This document shows, piece by piece, positions 43,307 to 55,728 of a DNA stretch of 64,000 nt (within the stretch, counting starts at the first letter, position 1; every line of letters begins with the position of its first letter). The stretch lies in the NCBI RefSeq assembly GCF_900660735.1, contig NZ_LR215049.1:434001-498000 (forward strand), given 5' to 3'. The translations under genes were made by a program, and so were the position numbers. Source of the stretch: Metamycoplasma cloacale. Lineage in GTDB: Bacteria > Bacillota_I > Bacilli_A > Mycoplasmatales > Metamycoplasmataceae. Under the pieces are notes generated by a model. It was given only the letters and a program-made list of their open reading frames with translations, did not search any database and was not told the origin of the DNA.

Positions 43307-46300
43307 TATTCAAACAAACTAGTTCTATAATCATTACCAAATACTTCATATAATTTAGAACGATAAGAAGTTTTTTGTTTTGGATATATAACTTTATTTG
43401 AATTATCAATTAAATTGTATGGATAAGCATTTAAACCATTTTCTGGATTATAAAATGGGGCTGTTAAACTAAATGGGGTTATCGATCAAGGATGAAGTGT
43501 TACAAACCTATTTTCATCATTTAGAATACTGATTATATTAGTACCAACACCAAAAACAACACCAATTGGTAATCCCTCTTGATTTATAACTAATGAACCA
43601 GAAACTCCACCAACTGTTTTATGATCAATGTAATAATGGTATCAAGCACCATATGTTACAGGTGAAATTTCATTGAATAAAATTGAATCAACAACATGTT
43701 TGCCATGAAATGATGTATCAACTTTGAAAAATTTACTTAAATTACCATTATAAATAGCCTCTTTATTATCTTCTTGGCCGTAAGGCACGGATTTAAACAA
43801 TGTAACTAATAAACGATTAAAATCAGTTAATCCATAACCAGCAAAATGTAAGAAATCTGGTCGCGATTGATATAGTGAATTGTTGTTTAAATGGGCTTTT
43901 TCTAACATTTTAGATAACTCTCTTATTTCTCTAATTGTTCAATGTGTTTTTGAAGGTTCATTTTCTATATTTGTATTTAGTTTATATATTTTTTGATTTT
44001 TAATTAAAGACAGGGTAGTGTAATCTATATCCACATATGGAATATTTCAAGAATTATTTAAGTAATTTTGATTTTGTTTAATCATTTGTTTTGTTTTATT
44101 AAATTCTTCTATTGCTTTTTTAATACATTCAGCAATGAATCTAGCTCTACGCTTTTCAGTAATGATTGAGCTTGCAGTTGTTGCTATTTCTGGATTATAG
44201 TATTCGCTTAATTCATCTAAATCAATGTTTCATTCAACCACAGCAAAATCGCTGAAATATAAATTACTATTCGGTAAAACTATATCATCTTGCATATAGT
44301 TATGTGCTAATCAGAAAATTCTAGGTCAAAATTTCTTTGGCAAAAATATATTAACATTGTTTTTAATATTATTTCTATCAATAACTCCTCTACTTACTGT
44401 AATTAACATATTATTTACTTGTTTATTTTTAAGTGGTTGCTTATATTCGCTATAATCATCGCCCGTTATTAAATCAACTGCAACGTGATAATTAGTTCCT
44501 AAAAAGATCTTATATTTGTTTCCTTGAATATGCTTATAATCTAAAACTCAAAAGGTTCCACCAGTATATTCATTTAAATTTTGTTTTCCTAGTACAGCTT
44601 TAGTCTCGTCAATTTTTTTAAAATTTCACAGCAATGAAAATGAACGATTTAATGTTGCGGTTAAATAATCATTATTACTATTAAATATATGATTTTCGTC
44701 AGTCGTCAATTCGTTGAACTTGACATATTGGGGATTTTCTGTATAAAATAAATCTCTTTCCTCTAAAGATAAAGGTTGATTAACACCATAATTTACAAAC
44801 GAACCTGAAAGTTCTGAATTTGAATTATGACTTTCATTATTTATTTTCGCAATTAAAGTTGCCAATTCCAAACTCAACCCTTCAATATTGTTTACATTCA
44901 TAAATTCAATAATTAAGTCGTTTTGTTCATAACTTTTATTCGAAATATTAAAATCATTATATTGTTGGATTAATTGTTCAATTTTAATTATTAAATCATT
45001 TTTTTCTTGAACAAAATTAGTTGTTTCTATTGTTTTTAATTGAATTAAAAATTCATTTAATTTAAATAAATTGTTATTAAATTTAGCAACTAAATTGTTA
45101 AAATCAAATTTAAAATTCTTTATTCGATTATTCAAGGACACCAATTCAGAATATATTGTAACTAATTCATTGTATGAATTGAGTAAAGCTTTATTTTTAT
45201 CTTCCAACGCATTTAATTTATTTGTTTTATATTGATCAATTAAAATGTAGTTGTTAATTGAATTTCATATTATACTGAATTCTTTATTATATAAAGATAA
45301 TTCAATCTTTCATCTATTAATATTTTCTTCTGGAATATCAAATAATTGAATTTCATTATTATATGAATTAATTGTATCGTCATTAAGTGCTATTAATGAC
45401 TTAATTGATTTAATTTTACTTGTTCTAACATCAAGAATATTATTTTTCAATTCATTTATTGAATGATAGTAATTTGAAACTTCAAGTTTAAGATTGATTA
45501 AATTTTCATTATTAATGTTGTTATTTGAACTAAATAAATTTATTTTTTCTCTTATTTCAACATTATTATCATTAAATTCAAATTCAGCATTAATAAGTGA
45601 AAGTTCATTTATTAACAAATTAATTTCTTTAATTATTCGTTCTTTATCATTTATTTCATTTTCTTGCTTTTCAGTTTCGATTAAAGATTTGATTGAATTA
45701 AATGAATCTAGAATTATCAGTTTATTGTTATGTCAAGAAACAAATTTTAAAACAGTAGATGATAAATTAAGTTTTTCATCTAATGAAAAATAGTTAAGAT
45801 CGTTTGAAAAATTATTCAATGAATTTTTTAACAAATTTAATTCATTTTCATATTTAGATGTTTGTAATGCATTTAGTCTATTTTTAATATTAACAGTAAA
45901 TTCTTTTAATGAAGATAATTTATTTAAAAAATCTATATTAATAACATTAATTTTAACTAAAGCATATTTATTAATTTCTATATTAAAGGAATCAATGGTC
46001 TTATTAATTGCAATTAAATCATTATTAATATTTTTTAATTCTTTTAATTTATTAATAGTGATATTAATTTTTGCCAGATTTTCTGATGAAATTATATTAA
46101 TAGATGATGAATCGACTTTATAATCTTCAATTGTAATATCAATTTCATTAGCTATAAACTCTTTGATTTCTTTGATAAAATTCGATAATGGCACTTTGTC
46201 TTTAGCTAAAGATGAATTATTTTCCAAATTTAAAAGTTTTGTCTCAAAGTTATCAATTCACTGGATTTTTGATGATAAATTAGAACTTGGAACGGCTTTA

Positions 46301-46479
46301 ATTTTCTCTATTGTTTCTCTAACATTCTTGAATCACTCTTGATTGATATGTACATCATTTTTAAGAGTATTATCATTCTTTTTGAAAGCAAAATATGCGC
46401 CAATTCCTATAGACGAACCAATAATAGCTGTTGTTGTTAAACCTAAAATCAAACCTATTCTTTTCTTATTTTTTTTCAT
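43306..46479 (-). CDS. DUF31 (MIP-like) serine protease on a coiled-coil stalk
   Basis: 1057 residues. N-terminal signal anchor (about 7-32, GLILGLTTTAIIGSSIGIG) without lipobox; residues about 40-560 are coiled coil rich in Asn, Leu, Ile and Lys; then a trypsin-like domain of the DUF31 family with the likely triad H665 (LGTNYHVAVD), D744 (YFSDFAVVEW) and S959 (GGVSGSLVI). DUF31 is the domain of the mycoplasma immunoglobulin protease MIP, which cuts antibody bound by the partner MIB. No MIB gene is near here, so the substrate may differ. The large distance from triad Asp to Ser is usual in this family. Many Trp are TGA. Confidence 0.88.
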
Positions 46480-46543
46480 TAATTCTCCATAAAATTAATT
46501 TATGTATAAAAATCATACATTCAAATAATCAAAAAGAAAAAAA

Positions 46544-47155
46544 TTACAAAAGTAATTTCATATATTCAACAATATTAAATTCTTCTAAAGGTGAATTTTT
46601 ATTCAAATACAGAGGATGATGAGGATGCCCTTTAATTGATAAGTTTCCTATTTTCTTTCAATTTACTGAATATTTGTTTGCAATTGAAACAATATCTTTT
46701 AAGCATTGCGCTAAATATGTTCTTTTTTCAATTGTTGTGCCTCATGCTGCTCAAATATTTATATCCGATTTAATATTAGAAAGTATATATTCTAATGCCT
46801 TCATATTTTCGTTATGTAATTTAGTACTTTTGTTTTTATCTAGATCATTAGGATTTGTTGCTCTTTGAGGGTATATATTAAACATAATGAAAGAATCAAA
46901 ACCATTAGATTTACTCAATCTTTCTACCGATTTCAAAGTATTGTCTAAATCATTAGGTATTGCAGTAGAAGGATTTATGCCAATAACTATTAAGGGTTTA
47001 TTACCAAGTGTAGCTAAAATGTAACGATAATTTGTATAAAAATTTGGAACAAATAATCACTTCTGTACATCATATTCTATATTAGATTCTTTAAATTCCA
47101 TCGCTTCTTTAAAAGTTAATATTTTTTTATTATCAATAATTTTTACATGCTTCAT
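46544..47155 (-). CDS. DUF1643 family protein
   Basis: 203 residues. The middle shows the DUF1643 pattern: PLIVIGINPSTA, DLDNTLKSVERLSKSNGFDS, FIMFNIYPQRATNP, and later WAAWGTT (two TGA Trp). Fold resembles uracil-DNA-glycosylase-like proteins by the GxNPS motif, but activity is unproven. Single gene; start ATG at 47155 is preceded by AAAAGGAAA. The last bases are a T-rich region. Confidence 0.82.
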
Positions 47156-47239
47156 TTATTTCCTTTTAATATTTATATTTTATATAAATTTTAACTATGC
47201 TAAACAAATTCAATATTTAACAAAACAAATTTAATTTAA

Positions 47240-47273
47240 TAAATATAAAAAATAAGAAAATCTTTCTTATTTT
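47240..47273 (-). terminator. terminator of the small membrane protein gene
   Basis: Minus strand AAATAAGAAA-GAT-TTTCTTATTT, a perfect 10-bp stem overlapping the stop codon, followed by TTTATATTT. Confidence 0.8.
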
Positions 47274-47682
47274 AAAATTGTGATTTATCTTGATTGTGCT
47301 TAATGATTAAACTCAAACCAATAAATTGAATGATTGGGAAAATGAAAGCTCCGACTATTGATAAAATTTTTGCTGTAGAATGAGAAGTTTTAATAGCCGC
47401 AATAATTGTTAGAATTATTTCTGGTATTAATATCAATAAAGCAAATACACTAAAACTTAATCCCGCAATTCACATACTTGATGTTGTCGGTTCTTCTATC
47501 GGAGTGTATATTAATCTATTTACACCAAAATCTGGTTCAAATATTGGGTTTTCTTCGTTAAAATCATTACCGTTTTTTGCATTAATAACAAATAAAACGA
47601 TTCCAATTATCAACAATATAAACGATATCAGTGATAAAGAAAGAGCAATAATTGCAATTTTTCTTGATTTTGATTTTTCCAT
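47272..47682 (-). CDS. small membrane protein of the KSRK family
   Basis: 136 residues, starting MEKSKSRKIAIIALSLSLIS; the ATG at 47682 is preferred over an upstream ATG because GAGAGGACAA precedes it. Three to four membrane segments (about 9-33, 70-94, 105-128). It is clearly related to the protein at 58062-58418: shared KSRK-x-AI-x-x-LSL-x-LISF at the start and IAAIK...TAKIL.IVG.F.F...GLSLII at the end. Function unknown. Confidence 0.82.
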
Positions 47683-47771
47683 TTGTCCTCTCATATTAAG
47701 ATTATATTTATCAAAATCAATTATATACATAATAATTTTATTAAAAGAAATTTATCAATAAATGTAAGCAT

Positions 47772-49139
47772 TTATTTTTTTTCTGTGACCAAAGAAGAAT
47801 TTTCATTAACTTTTTTATTACAAATCTTTATTTTTTGTCTTTTAACATAGAAAATAAAAATAATATATGTCAATATCGAATCTAAAGCAATACCTCCAGC
47901 AAAAATCAAAGCAATTGAAATTAATGTAGGATTTCAGATGTTAGTTTTATATAAAACGAATAATATTGTGTAATAAATACCATTAATTATTAAAGATTGA
48001 TATAGCATTAAATCAGTTCTGCCCAATCCATAAAAAATACTATCAATAACATTGTTATATGCAAATAAAACATAAAATGGCATACTTATTAAAACAATTT
48101 TATATATTTCTAAATAATTATTTAATTGCATTACTTTATTCAAAAATGGTTTTCAAACACTAATACTGATTATTCAAATTACAATAAAGAATGTAGTGAT
48201 AATCATATAATCTTTAGTTCTCTTTTGGACACCACTATGTTGTTCAATAGATATATCTGATTTAATGACCTCCCCTAAAGCTAAAACTGGCAACAACAAC
48301 CATCCTCATATAAAATTATTAGCAACTCAAAAAGTACCTGATTCTTGAATTTTATTAACCATTCTTAAAATCATAAACATAAAAAATAGATTTCTAACTA
48401 ACGTTTCTAGTCCTGATATAAAACACACTTTAATAGCTAATTTAAATCATTTAAAATCAAATTTCGCTTTCTTAAATATCGTTAGACCTTCTAATTTACA
48501 AAAAATAAACGCAAAAATCATCAAGATTATATTTGTAACAAGATTAACTATCCCTATTCCTGTTGTTCCTAATTGCAACGAAACTTTTAAATTTGACACT
48601 AAAAATATGTCCAAAACAATTGATAAAAATAATTGAATAGCTAATGTTCAATATATTTTTTTAGTTTTATTTAAAGTTATTAACACAATAAATAAATATT
48701 TAAAAATAATCATAAATAAATTAGCAAATACTTCTAACCTAATGAATGAAACAGATTGTGCAATTAAATCTTTATTTTGCCCCATTGATCTAATGATTGG
48801 TTCAACAAAAATAGAAACACCAATACTTAATAAACCAAATGTAATAATTGTGAATATTAAACCGGTTCTTATGCGGTTTTCAAGATTTTCTTTTTCTTTT
48901 GATACAGCACCTATGAAAAAGAAAAGCGGTAATATTATTGCTTCTTGTAGTATTTCAAAAATAACTTGCAATCATTGTGCTTGTGCTGCAATTGATAAAT
49001 TATATGTTTCAGGTAATTGACCAATTCAGTATATTCTTACCGTAATATATATTGTTGGTAAAAACATAAAGAAAATCATTGATATCAATAGTTTTCAATT
49101 AATTCCTTTTAAAAATGTGACCTTCTTTTTATTGTTCAT
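47772..49139 (-). CDS. MATE-type multidrug/polysaccharide exporter
   Basis: 455 residues with about 12 membrane helices in two six-helix halves. The pattern QWLQVIFEILQEAIILPLFFFIG near the start and SMGQNKDLIAQSVSFIRLEV fit the MatE family (proton- or sodium-driven export of cations or drugs); similar proteins can flip lipid-linked sugars. The C-terminal tail is basic. Start at 49139 (MNNKKKVTF) follows AAGGAAGG. No neighbour explains a substrate. Confidence 0.82.
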
Positions 49140-49250
49140 AATTCGCCTTCCTTTTGTTTTATAACAAATAATTTATCTTTTTTACGTTTTCATATTACTT
49201 ATTTTTTCAAATATTACATTGCAAAATATATTGTTTAAACATCCAATAAA

Positions 49251-49423
49251 CTAATCCAGTAACGTGCGATGCATATGAATGAAATTCTTATCTTTGAATT
49301 TATTTAAACTTCGTTTTTTCTTTATAAGTTTTGCTATTAGAATAACTGCAACAAAGAATAACAGAAACACATAAAATAAGACGACAAAATAATATTATTT
49401 CTTCTTGGTTTTGATTTATTCAT
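49251..49423 (-). pseudogene. possible frameshifted small membrane-protein remnant
   Basis: The 440-base gap between the exporter and rpsD has one suggestive coding trace. ATG at 49423 reads MNKSKPRRNN; after a one-base shift near 49393 the frame continues as a hydrophobic stretch VVLFYVFLLFFVAVILIAK, then KKKRSLNKFKDK and a stop at 49251. A T15 tract (A at 49457-49471) lies just upstream on the minus strand. Could be a degraded gene or chance. Confidence 0.3.
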
Positions 49424-49531
49424 GTTGATTTACTTTTTTTTCTTAAACAATTCTATAAAAAAAAAAAAAAACGATTTTTAACAATGTTTATATCTAAATT
49501 ACAGGAAAAATATAATTTAAAGTGAATTAAA

Positions 49532-49560
49532 AACAAAAAAACACAACATTTATATGTTGC
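49532..49560 (-). terminator. rpsD terminator
   Basis: Minus strand CAACAT-ATAA-ATGTTG followed by TGTTTTTTTG, 20 bases after the rpsD stop. Confidence 0.85.
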
Positions 49561-49579
49561 ATTTTTATTTTTTTCATTA

Positions 49580-50182
49580 TTAACGTTTGTTGTAGTATTC
49601 AACGATTAATGATTCGTTAATATCTTTAGCGAATTCATTTCTTTCTGGCATTCTTGTAAAGGTTACTTTAAAGTTTTCTTTTGTTAATCATGGAGATACT
49701 GTCATTACTTCCATTGCTGATTTAACTTGTTCATTTGATTGTAATGAAGGTTTCATTTCAATTACTGATCCAAGTTTTACTCTCATTGAAGGAATGTCCG
49801 CCTTGTGTCCATCAATTGTGAAGTGTCCGTGATTTACAAATTGTCTTGCTTGTGCTCTTGTTCTTGCAAAACCAGCTCTATATACTAAGTTGTCCAATCT
49901 TGATTCGATCATTTGTAATAAGTTTAGACCTGTAACCCCTTCTTTTTTAGAAGCTAAAACGTATAATTGTTTAAATTGTCTTTCATTTAAACCATACATG
50001 TATCTAACTTTTTGTTTTTCGTATAAGTGTAGTTGGTAATCTGATGGTTTTGATTTTTTAGCACCGTGTTGACCTGGAGCTGTTGTACGTTTTTTACCTT
50101 TTGTGAATTCTTTATTGTTTTCTAGAAGTGAAACACCATAACGTCTACTTCTTTTAAACATTGATCCTAAATATCTTGACAT
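49580..50182 (-). CDS. rpsD: 30S ribosomal protein S4
   Basis: Nucleates 30S assembly; in many bacteria it represses its own synthesis. 200 residues beginning [20 protein letters not shown]. The S4 RNA-binding domain shows [22 protein letters not shown] and [20 protein letters not shown]. The start at 50182 is preferred because GAAAGGAAAT precedes it and it is the conserved N-terminus. Zinc cysteines are absent, as in many relatives. It is a single-gene unit with its own leader. Confidence 0.97.
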
Positions 50183-50343
50183 AATAATTTCCTTTCTTTT
50201 GCAAAGGACTAAATAACTCTTAAATGCGGTTTTTATTCTAATGATTTCGGCATACAGCTTGCTTACTCTCAAATCTCCAACAAAATAAAAAATTACAATT
50301 AATGTTATCTTGCTGTGTCATTTGCTTTATCAATTTTACTATA
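50183..50343 (-). promoter_or_regulatory. rpsD promoter and long leader
   Basis: Minus-strand TATAGT (50343-50338) could be a -10 box, giving a leader of about 150 bases before rpsD with no other gene. S4 often controls its own leader; the region has several inverted repeats but I cannot assign the published S4 fold. Confidence 0.4.
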
Positions 50344-50387
50344 AAACTAGTTTTTTGAAGATTTTTCTTTAACAAATATTTTTTATT

Positions 50388-50415
50388 TAATAAAAAAGCA
50401 CTAATTCAGTGCTTA
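50388..50415 (-). terminator. terminator overlapping the stop of the 50413-52014 gene
   Basis: Minus strand AAGCACT (50415-50409) with AGTGCTT (50403-50397), then TTTTTATT. Confidence 0.85.
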
Positions 50416-52014
50416 AAAATTTAAAAATTTATTGTTTTTAAAATTACGTGTAAAACTCTTAAAGTAAGATTTTAATCTTAAATAAATGTTTTGTTTAGTT
50501 TTCATTCCTTCATAAACATAGAATATCAATTCAGAAGTATGTCAATCAAATTTAACTAATAGTGTTTCATTGTTTTCAAAATGAAATCTAGCAATATAGG
50601 AATTAATATCATTGTTTTGATTACGCAGGTCATAGATTTCAGTAATCGAAATTTGACCTAATTCCCTTTGAACAAAAAGTTTAGTTATAAATGCTTCAAG
50701 GTTTTTAGAATCGATCTTAATTTTGAAATAATTGCTATAAATTAATTGCTGTTTATCTTTTATTTCGTTTAGTATGTCATTAATGCCAATATGTTGAGTT
50801 TGAAAGTAATTTAACATATCAATTAGTATCAAAGACTGCATTGGTAGATTGTAATTCATAATTCTATCATTTGATAGATAAAATCTATTTCAATCATCTA
50901 AATACAGTAAATTATCAATATCAAAAATCTTGCTTAAATTGAATATTTTTTTATCTTTTATATTCAATGAATGACGTTGTTGTAAATATTCAAACATTGA
51001 TTGATTAAATTCATAAGAATATACAATATTTTTGACGTTAATATTCGGATTTTGCTTTGGTAGATTTAGATTAATATAATATAAATAACAAATGATTAAA
51101 TAGTTAAAATTAATTTCATTATAACGATAGATTAATTTATTTTTAGTTTTGCTGAATATCTTCAATTGAGTTTGATTTTTATTAAAAGAGATTATGTAAT
51201 CAAAGTTGTTTTTCTTAAATAAAGTTAAGTTAAATTGTTTTTTATCAAAAACATGTTTATGTACAATTTGATATGAATAATCTTCCCTACCCAAAATTTG
51301 TGTCATATTTCTTATTTGACATTTAGGTACATCTATACCAATTTTGATTAATTTGTTTCCATTTTGATAGTAATTAAATGTTCTAATTTCGTTGATATAT
51401 TCGTTTGTTATTTTAGTTATATCAATTTCTAAAATGTCATCTTTGAAATATTGAACATTTCAGCTATTTACTAAATCATATTGTTGGTAGATAAAAGCAA
51501 TTTTTTCCGCTAAATTAATTGTTTGTTCTTGAATAAAGAAAGAAATACCTAAATTCAATTGATCTAAATAATTAAAATCATGTAAATAAATGCAATAATC
51601 AATGTTTTTGATTTTATGCATTGAGTATTCAATTAAATTCGTTGAAACACTTGCTTTTTTAGAATAAATAACTATTTTTGCTTCAATACTATTTAAGATA
51701 TCAATAATTAATTGTAGATATTCTTTTTTTAATGAATTACTTAAATCATCACAGGCAATTAAGATATTAATATTTTTTAAATTAGAATGTTGCTGTTTTA
51801 AGAACTCAATAATTGACATTGACAATTTAGTTATGCTAAATTCATTAATACAATCTGATTGATATCCTTTTTTGCCAAAAAACGTTTGATTAACTACATT
51901 GATTTTGTTATCAAAAATATTGTCTAGTTGTTTATTCCTTAAACTAGATATTTTATTTAATATTTTTTTGTTATTGGCATAGAATTCCAGCATTTCTTCT
52001 AAATAATTATTCAT
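50413..52014 (-). CDS. phosphohexomutase-like protein lacking the catalytic serine loop
   Basis: 533 residues. The first 180 follow the layout of domain 1 of phosphomannomutase/phosphoglucomutase: FFGKKGYQSD where TxGxRG is expected, INEFSITKLSMSIIEFLKQ, NILIACDDLSNSLKKEYLQ (for I-x-Y-D-x-R-x-x-S), then IEAKIVIYSKKASVSTNLIEYS. Where active enzymes have TASHNPxxxNG, this one has YLHDFNYLDQLNL, so the phosphoserine is gone; the metal loop DGDxDR is also not seen. The family link is inference from spacing. It is probably a pseudoenzyme, perhaps a regulatory partner. Monocistronic. Confidence 0.6.
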
Positions 52015-52041
52015 ATGTATAATTTTAACTTTAAATTAAAT

Positions 52042-52065
52042 TAAAAAGCACAAAGTGCTTTCTAT
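52042..52065 (-). terminator. ABC exporter operon terminator
   Basis: Minus strand AAAGCAC-TTT-GTGCTTT then TTAATTT, 10 bases after the stop. Confidence 0.82.
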
Positions 52066-52074
52066 TTTTTAATT

Positions 52075-53940
52075 TTAATCTTCTGAAAATGAAGAATGGT
52101 ATAGTTTTTCGTAAAAACCTTTTAATGCAAGTAATTCTGCATGACTACCTTGTTCAATAATTTTTCCATCATTAATAACAAGGATTTTATCTGCATTGAC
52201 AATTGTAGATAAACGGTGGGCGATAACAAAAGAGGTTTTCCCTTTCATTAAATTCAACATAGCTTCTTGAATATTCTTTTCAGTTCTTGTATCAACATTA
52301 GATGTTGCCTCATCTAAAATTAAGATATTTTTGTTAGCAATGATTGCACGTGTAATAGCTAGTAATTGTCTTTCACCTTGAGAGAAGTTTGCTCCACCTT
52401 CTTCGACAATTTCATTATAACCATTAGCTAATACTTTAATGAAATCATCAGCTTTTGACAATTTAGCTGCAGCATATATCTCTTCATCGGTTGCATTAAA
52501 GTTTGCATAACGAAGGTTTTCCATAATTGTAGTTTTGAACAAGAATGTATCTTGTAAAACAATTGATATTTGATTTCTTCAACTATGTTCATTTATTTCA
52601 GTTGATTTATGGTCATCAATTAAAATATCACCTGAATTTGGTAAATAGAATTTTGTCAATAAATTAATAATTGTTGTCTTACCCGCTCCGGTTGGACCGA
52701 CAATTGCAAACACTTGGCCTCTAGTTGCTTTAAATGAGGCATTTTGCAATTGCAATTTTGGTGCATTAGGAACGTATGAAAAATCAATATTTCTAAATTC
52801 GACATCACCTTTGACATTATCAATTAAACCTAGTTGTGTTTCATCAACTAGCGGTTTTAAATCAATGATTTTCAATACACGACTTGCTGATACAGATGCC
52901 ATTTGCATTTGAGCAATGTTTTCAAAGAAACGAATGATTTGGTTTGTCATGATTCTAATATAAGTTAAGAAAGAAACAATAATACCAAAGGTAAAGTTTG
53001 AACCAGAACCAGTTGCAACGCCTGTTGTTGCAAAAACAGCTCCAATTGAACCAACAATCAATTGTAAAATCATTGTTACAGCATTAGCATATGGATAAAT
53101 AATTCCTGAATATAAAGAGGCTTTGAATGAAGATTTATACAATTTATTGTTTTTAAAATTAAATTCATTATTAACGTTATCAAATTGATTATACGCCTTA
53201 ATTAAATGTAATGCTGATAAGTGTTCTTCAATATAACCATTTAATTTTGCAATTCTTTGTTGTTGTTTTTGGAATTGGGGAACAGCTTTCATCATCAATA
53301 AACCAATGATTGAATAAAAGATTGGTAAGAATAACAAGGTAATTAATGATAAATAGATTGAATAATATAGCATAAATGCTAATGATGAAACCATGATAAA
53401 TGCTGTTGTGAAAATTGGGCTTAAACAACCAGCTAAACCATTTAAAACGTTATCAATATCGTTTGACAATATTGACATCAATTCACCATTATTACTTGCT
53501 TCGAAGTATGAAATTGGCATACGCATAATTGATTTATAGGCATCGCTACGCATCATTTGCGCGCCAATTACTCCCGCTTTAACAGAGAGGTTGTTTGACA
53601 ATAGGTTAATTGCTTGTTGCACAACATATGAAAGTGCTAGTAATCCAAGCGGTAGTCCTAATTTAGCAAAAATAGTACCAGGTTGATTTAGATAATCTAA
53701 TGTTAAGAAATTATCAGTAATATATCCTAATGCAAAAGTTGATGTCGCAAGAAGTAAAGCAGATAATAAATTTAATAAAATAATTCAAGCAAAAACGTGC
53801 TTACGATAATTGATATAACCAATCATCTTCTTTAAGCTTTCGCGCTTAATTTGAGCAAATTGTTTTTTAATCATTTTACGTTCTTTTTTATCCATGTGTT
53901 TTAATTTAACATCAGTTTTAAAGGGATCTAAATTATGCAT
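52075..53940 (-). CDS. ABC exporter, half-transporter 2
   Basis: 621 residues: six membrane helices (about 45-330) fused to a nucleotide-binding domain. Walker [10 protein letters not shown] loop VLQDTFLF, Walker [12 protein letters not shown] loop AHRLS. The signature motif is altered to FSQGERQ instead of LSGGQ, as is common in one half of heterodimeric exporters. Overlaps the preceding half-transporter gene by 8 bases (coupled translation), so the two very likely form a heterodimer for drug or lipid export. No peptidase domain is present. Confidence 0.92.
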
Positions 53941-55726
53941 TTTCACCCCCTAATTGCGTTAAAGCAATTTCACGATATAAATCATTTCTTTCCATTAACT
54001 CATTATGAGTTCCTATATCAGAAATTTTTCCATGATGTAAAACAATGATTTTATCTGCATCAATAATTGAAGAAATTTTTTGAGCAATAATAACTGTTGT
54101 AATATTTGCGTCTTTAAATTCTGTTTTAATATTATTTCTAACAATTGCTTCGGTTTTAGCATCTAAAGCACTAGTTGAATCATCTAATATTAAAATCTTT
54201 GGTTTTCTGATTAAACCTTGAGCAATTGCTAGTCTTTGTTTTTGACCGCCAGATAAGTTAGCACCTTTTTGTTCAAGTTCGTGTTCATATTTATCACTGA
54301 AACGATTAATATATTCATACGCACATGACATTTGAGTTGCTTTAATCATTTCATCTTCAGTTGCATCCGGTTTTGCAAATAATAAATTAGATTTAATTGT
54401 TCCACTTAAAATTGTTGGAACTTGATATACGTGTGAAATATTAGTTCTCAATGAATCTGTGTCAATTTCTTGAATGTTATTTCCATCAATTAATACTTCA
54501 CCAATTGATGTTTTAAAATCTAAACACATTAATTTAGCAATAGTTGATTTTCCGCAACCAGTTGGTCCAATGATTCCTAAAGTTTCACCAGGTTTAACAC
54601 TAAAATTGATATTCTCTAAAACATTTTTTTCAGATGTTTCATAATACTTAAAAGTAACGTTTTTAAATTCAATAAAACCATTGCTAATTTTTTTATCAGA
54701 TTTAATATAAGGAATGTCGGGTTTTGTGTCAATAATTTCAAAAATACGTTTTGTTGAAATACTTGCACGATATATGTTAAACAATACCATTGTAGTTAAG
54801 ACAATTCCGTTTACAACAATCATTGTATATTGTGTAAAGGCATTGATATTTCCAATTAATGTTGCATGTTCTGCAATGTTAGTTGTTTGTTTTCAGCTTG
54901 AAGCACCAACTCCAAAGATAATAACCACAACTAAGTTTGCAATTAACATAATAATATTGAACATCGAGTTAAAAGATAATCATGCTTTTTTAGAAATTTT
55001 TGAAAGATTTATATTCTCTTTTTCAAATTTAATTAATTGGTTTTCTTCTAGATTGTAAGATTTAATAACTTTTGCACCTAAAATATTTTCTCTAGATTCA
55101 GTGTTAATTGCATCGTGTGCAACTTGTTCTTGTTTAAATAATTTGCTCAATCTCAAACCAAAGATAATCATTGTAATAACTAATAAAGGAATTAGAATTC
55201 CAAATGATATTGATAAATTTAAATTAGTTAATAACGCAAAAGTTAATCCTAAAATTAAGTTTGCTGGTCCAATAATCATTGTTCTTAAAAAAGAAATGAT
55301 TCCCATTTGAATTCTTGAAATATCAATTGTAAATCTAGTAATAATTTTGGCATGTGAAAAATACTCAATATCTTTTTGTGAAAGAGTAGTTAAGTGTTTT
55401 CATAAATAATTTCTAACATCTCTTGCACCACCTGTCGAAACATGTGCCGCCATGTAAGAAGATGCTAGTCCAGCTGTTGTTCCAATTAATACCGTAATTA
55501 CAAGTAAAATTGAAACGAGTTTAATCCCTTCTTTTGAATTTGCCACTGCAATTTTTCATATAAAAATTGAAAAACTATTAATCGTGTCATTAGCCATAAA
55601 ATTAATTAGTACCGATACAAATGTAGGTACTAATAAAAAGGCTAACGCTTGTAAAATAGTAAATATAATCGCAAAAATTGATAGCACTTTATATTTAGTG
55701 CTCATCAATTTAAAAATTCTTAACAT
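53933..55726 (-). CDS. ABC exporter, half-transporter 1
   Basis: 597 residues with the MsbA/MDR-like layout: membrane domain (about 10-310), then NBD with Walker A GPTGCGKS, canonical signature LSGGQKQRLAIAQG, Walker B ILILDDSTSAL (Asp in place of the catalytic Glu after DD) and an H-loop replaced by AQKIS. Thus this half has the good signature and the poor Walker B/H loop; its partner has the reverse, giving one full ATP site per dimer. The start is 2 bases after the ackA stop, so it may share the ackA transcript. Confidence 0.92.
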
Positions 55727-55728
55727 AT

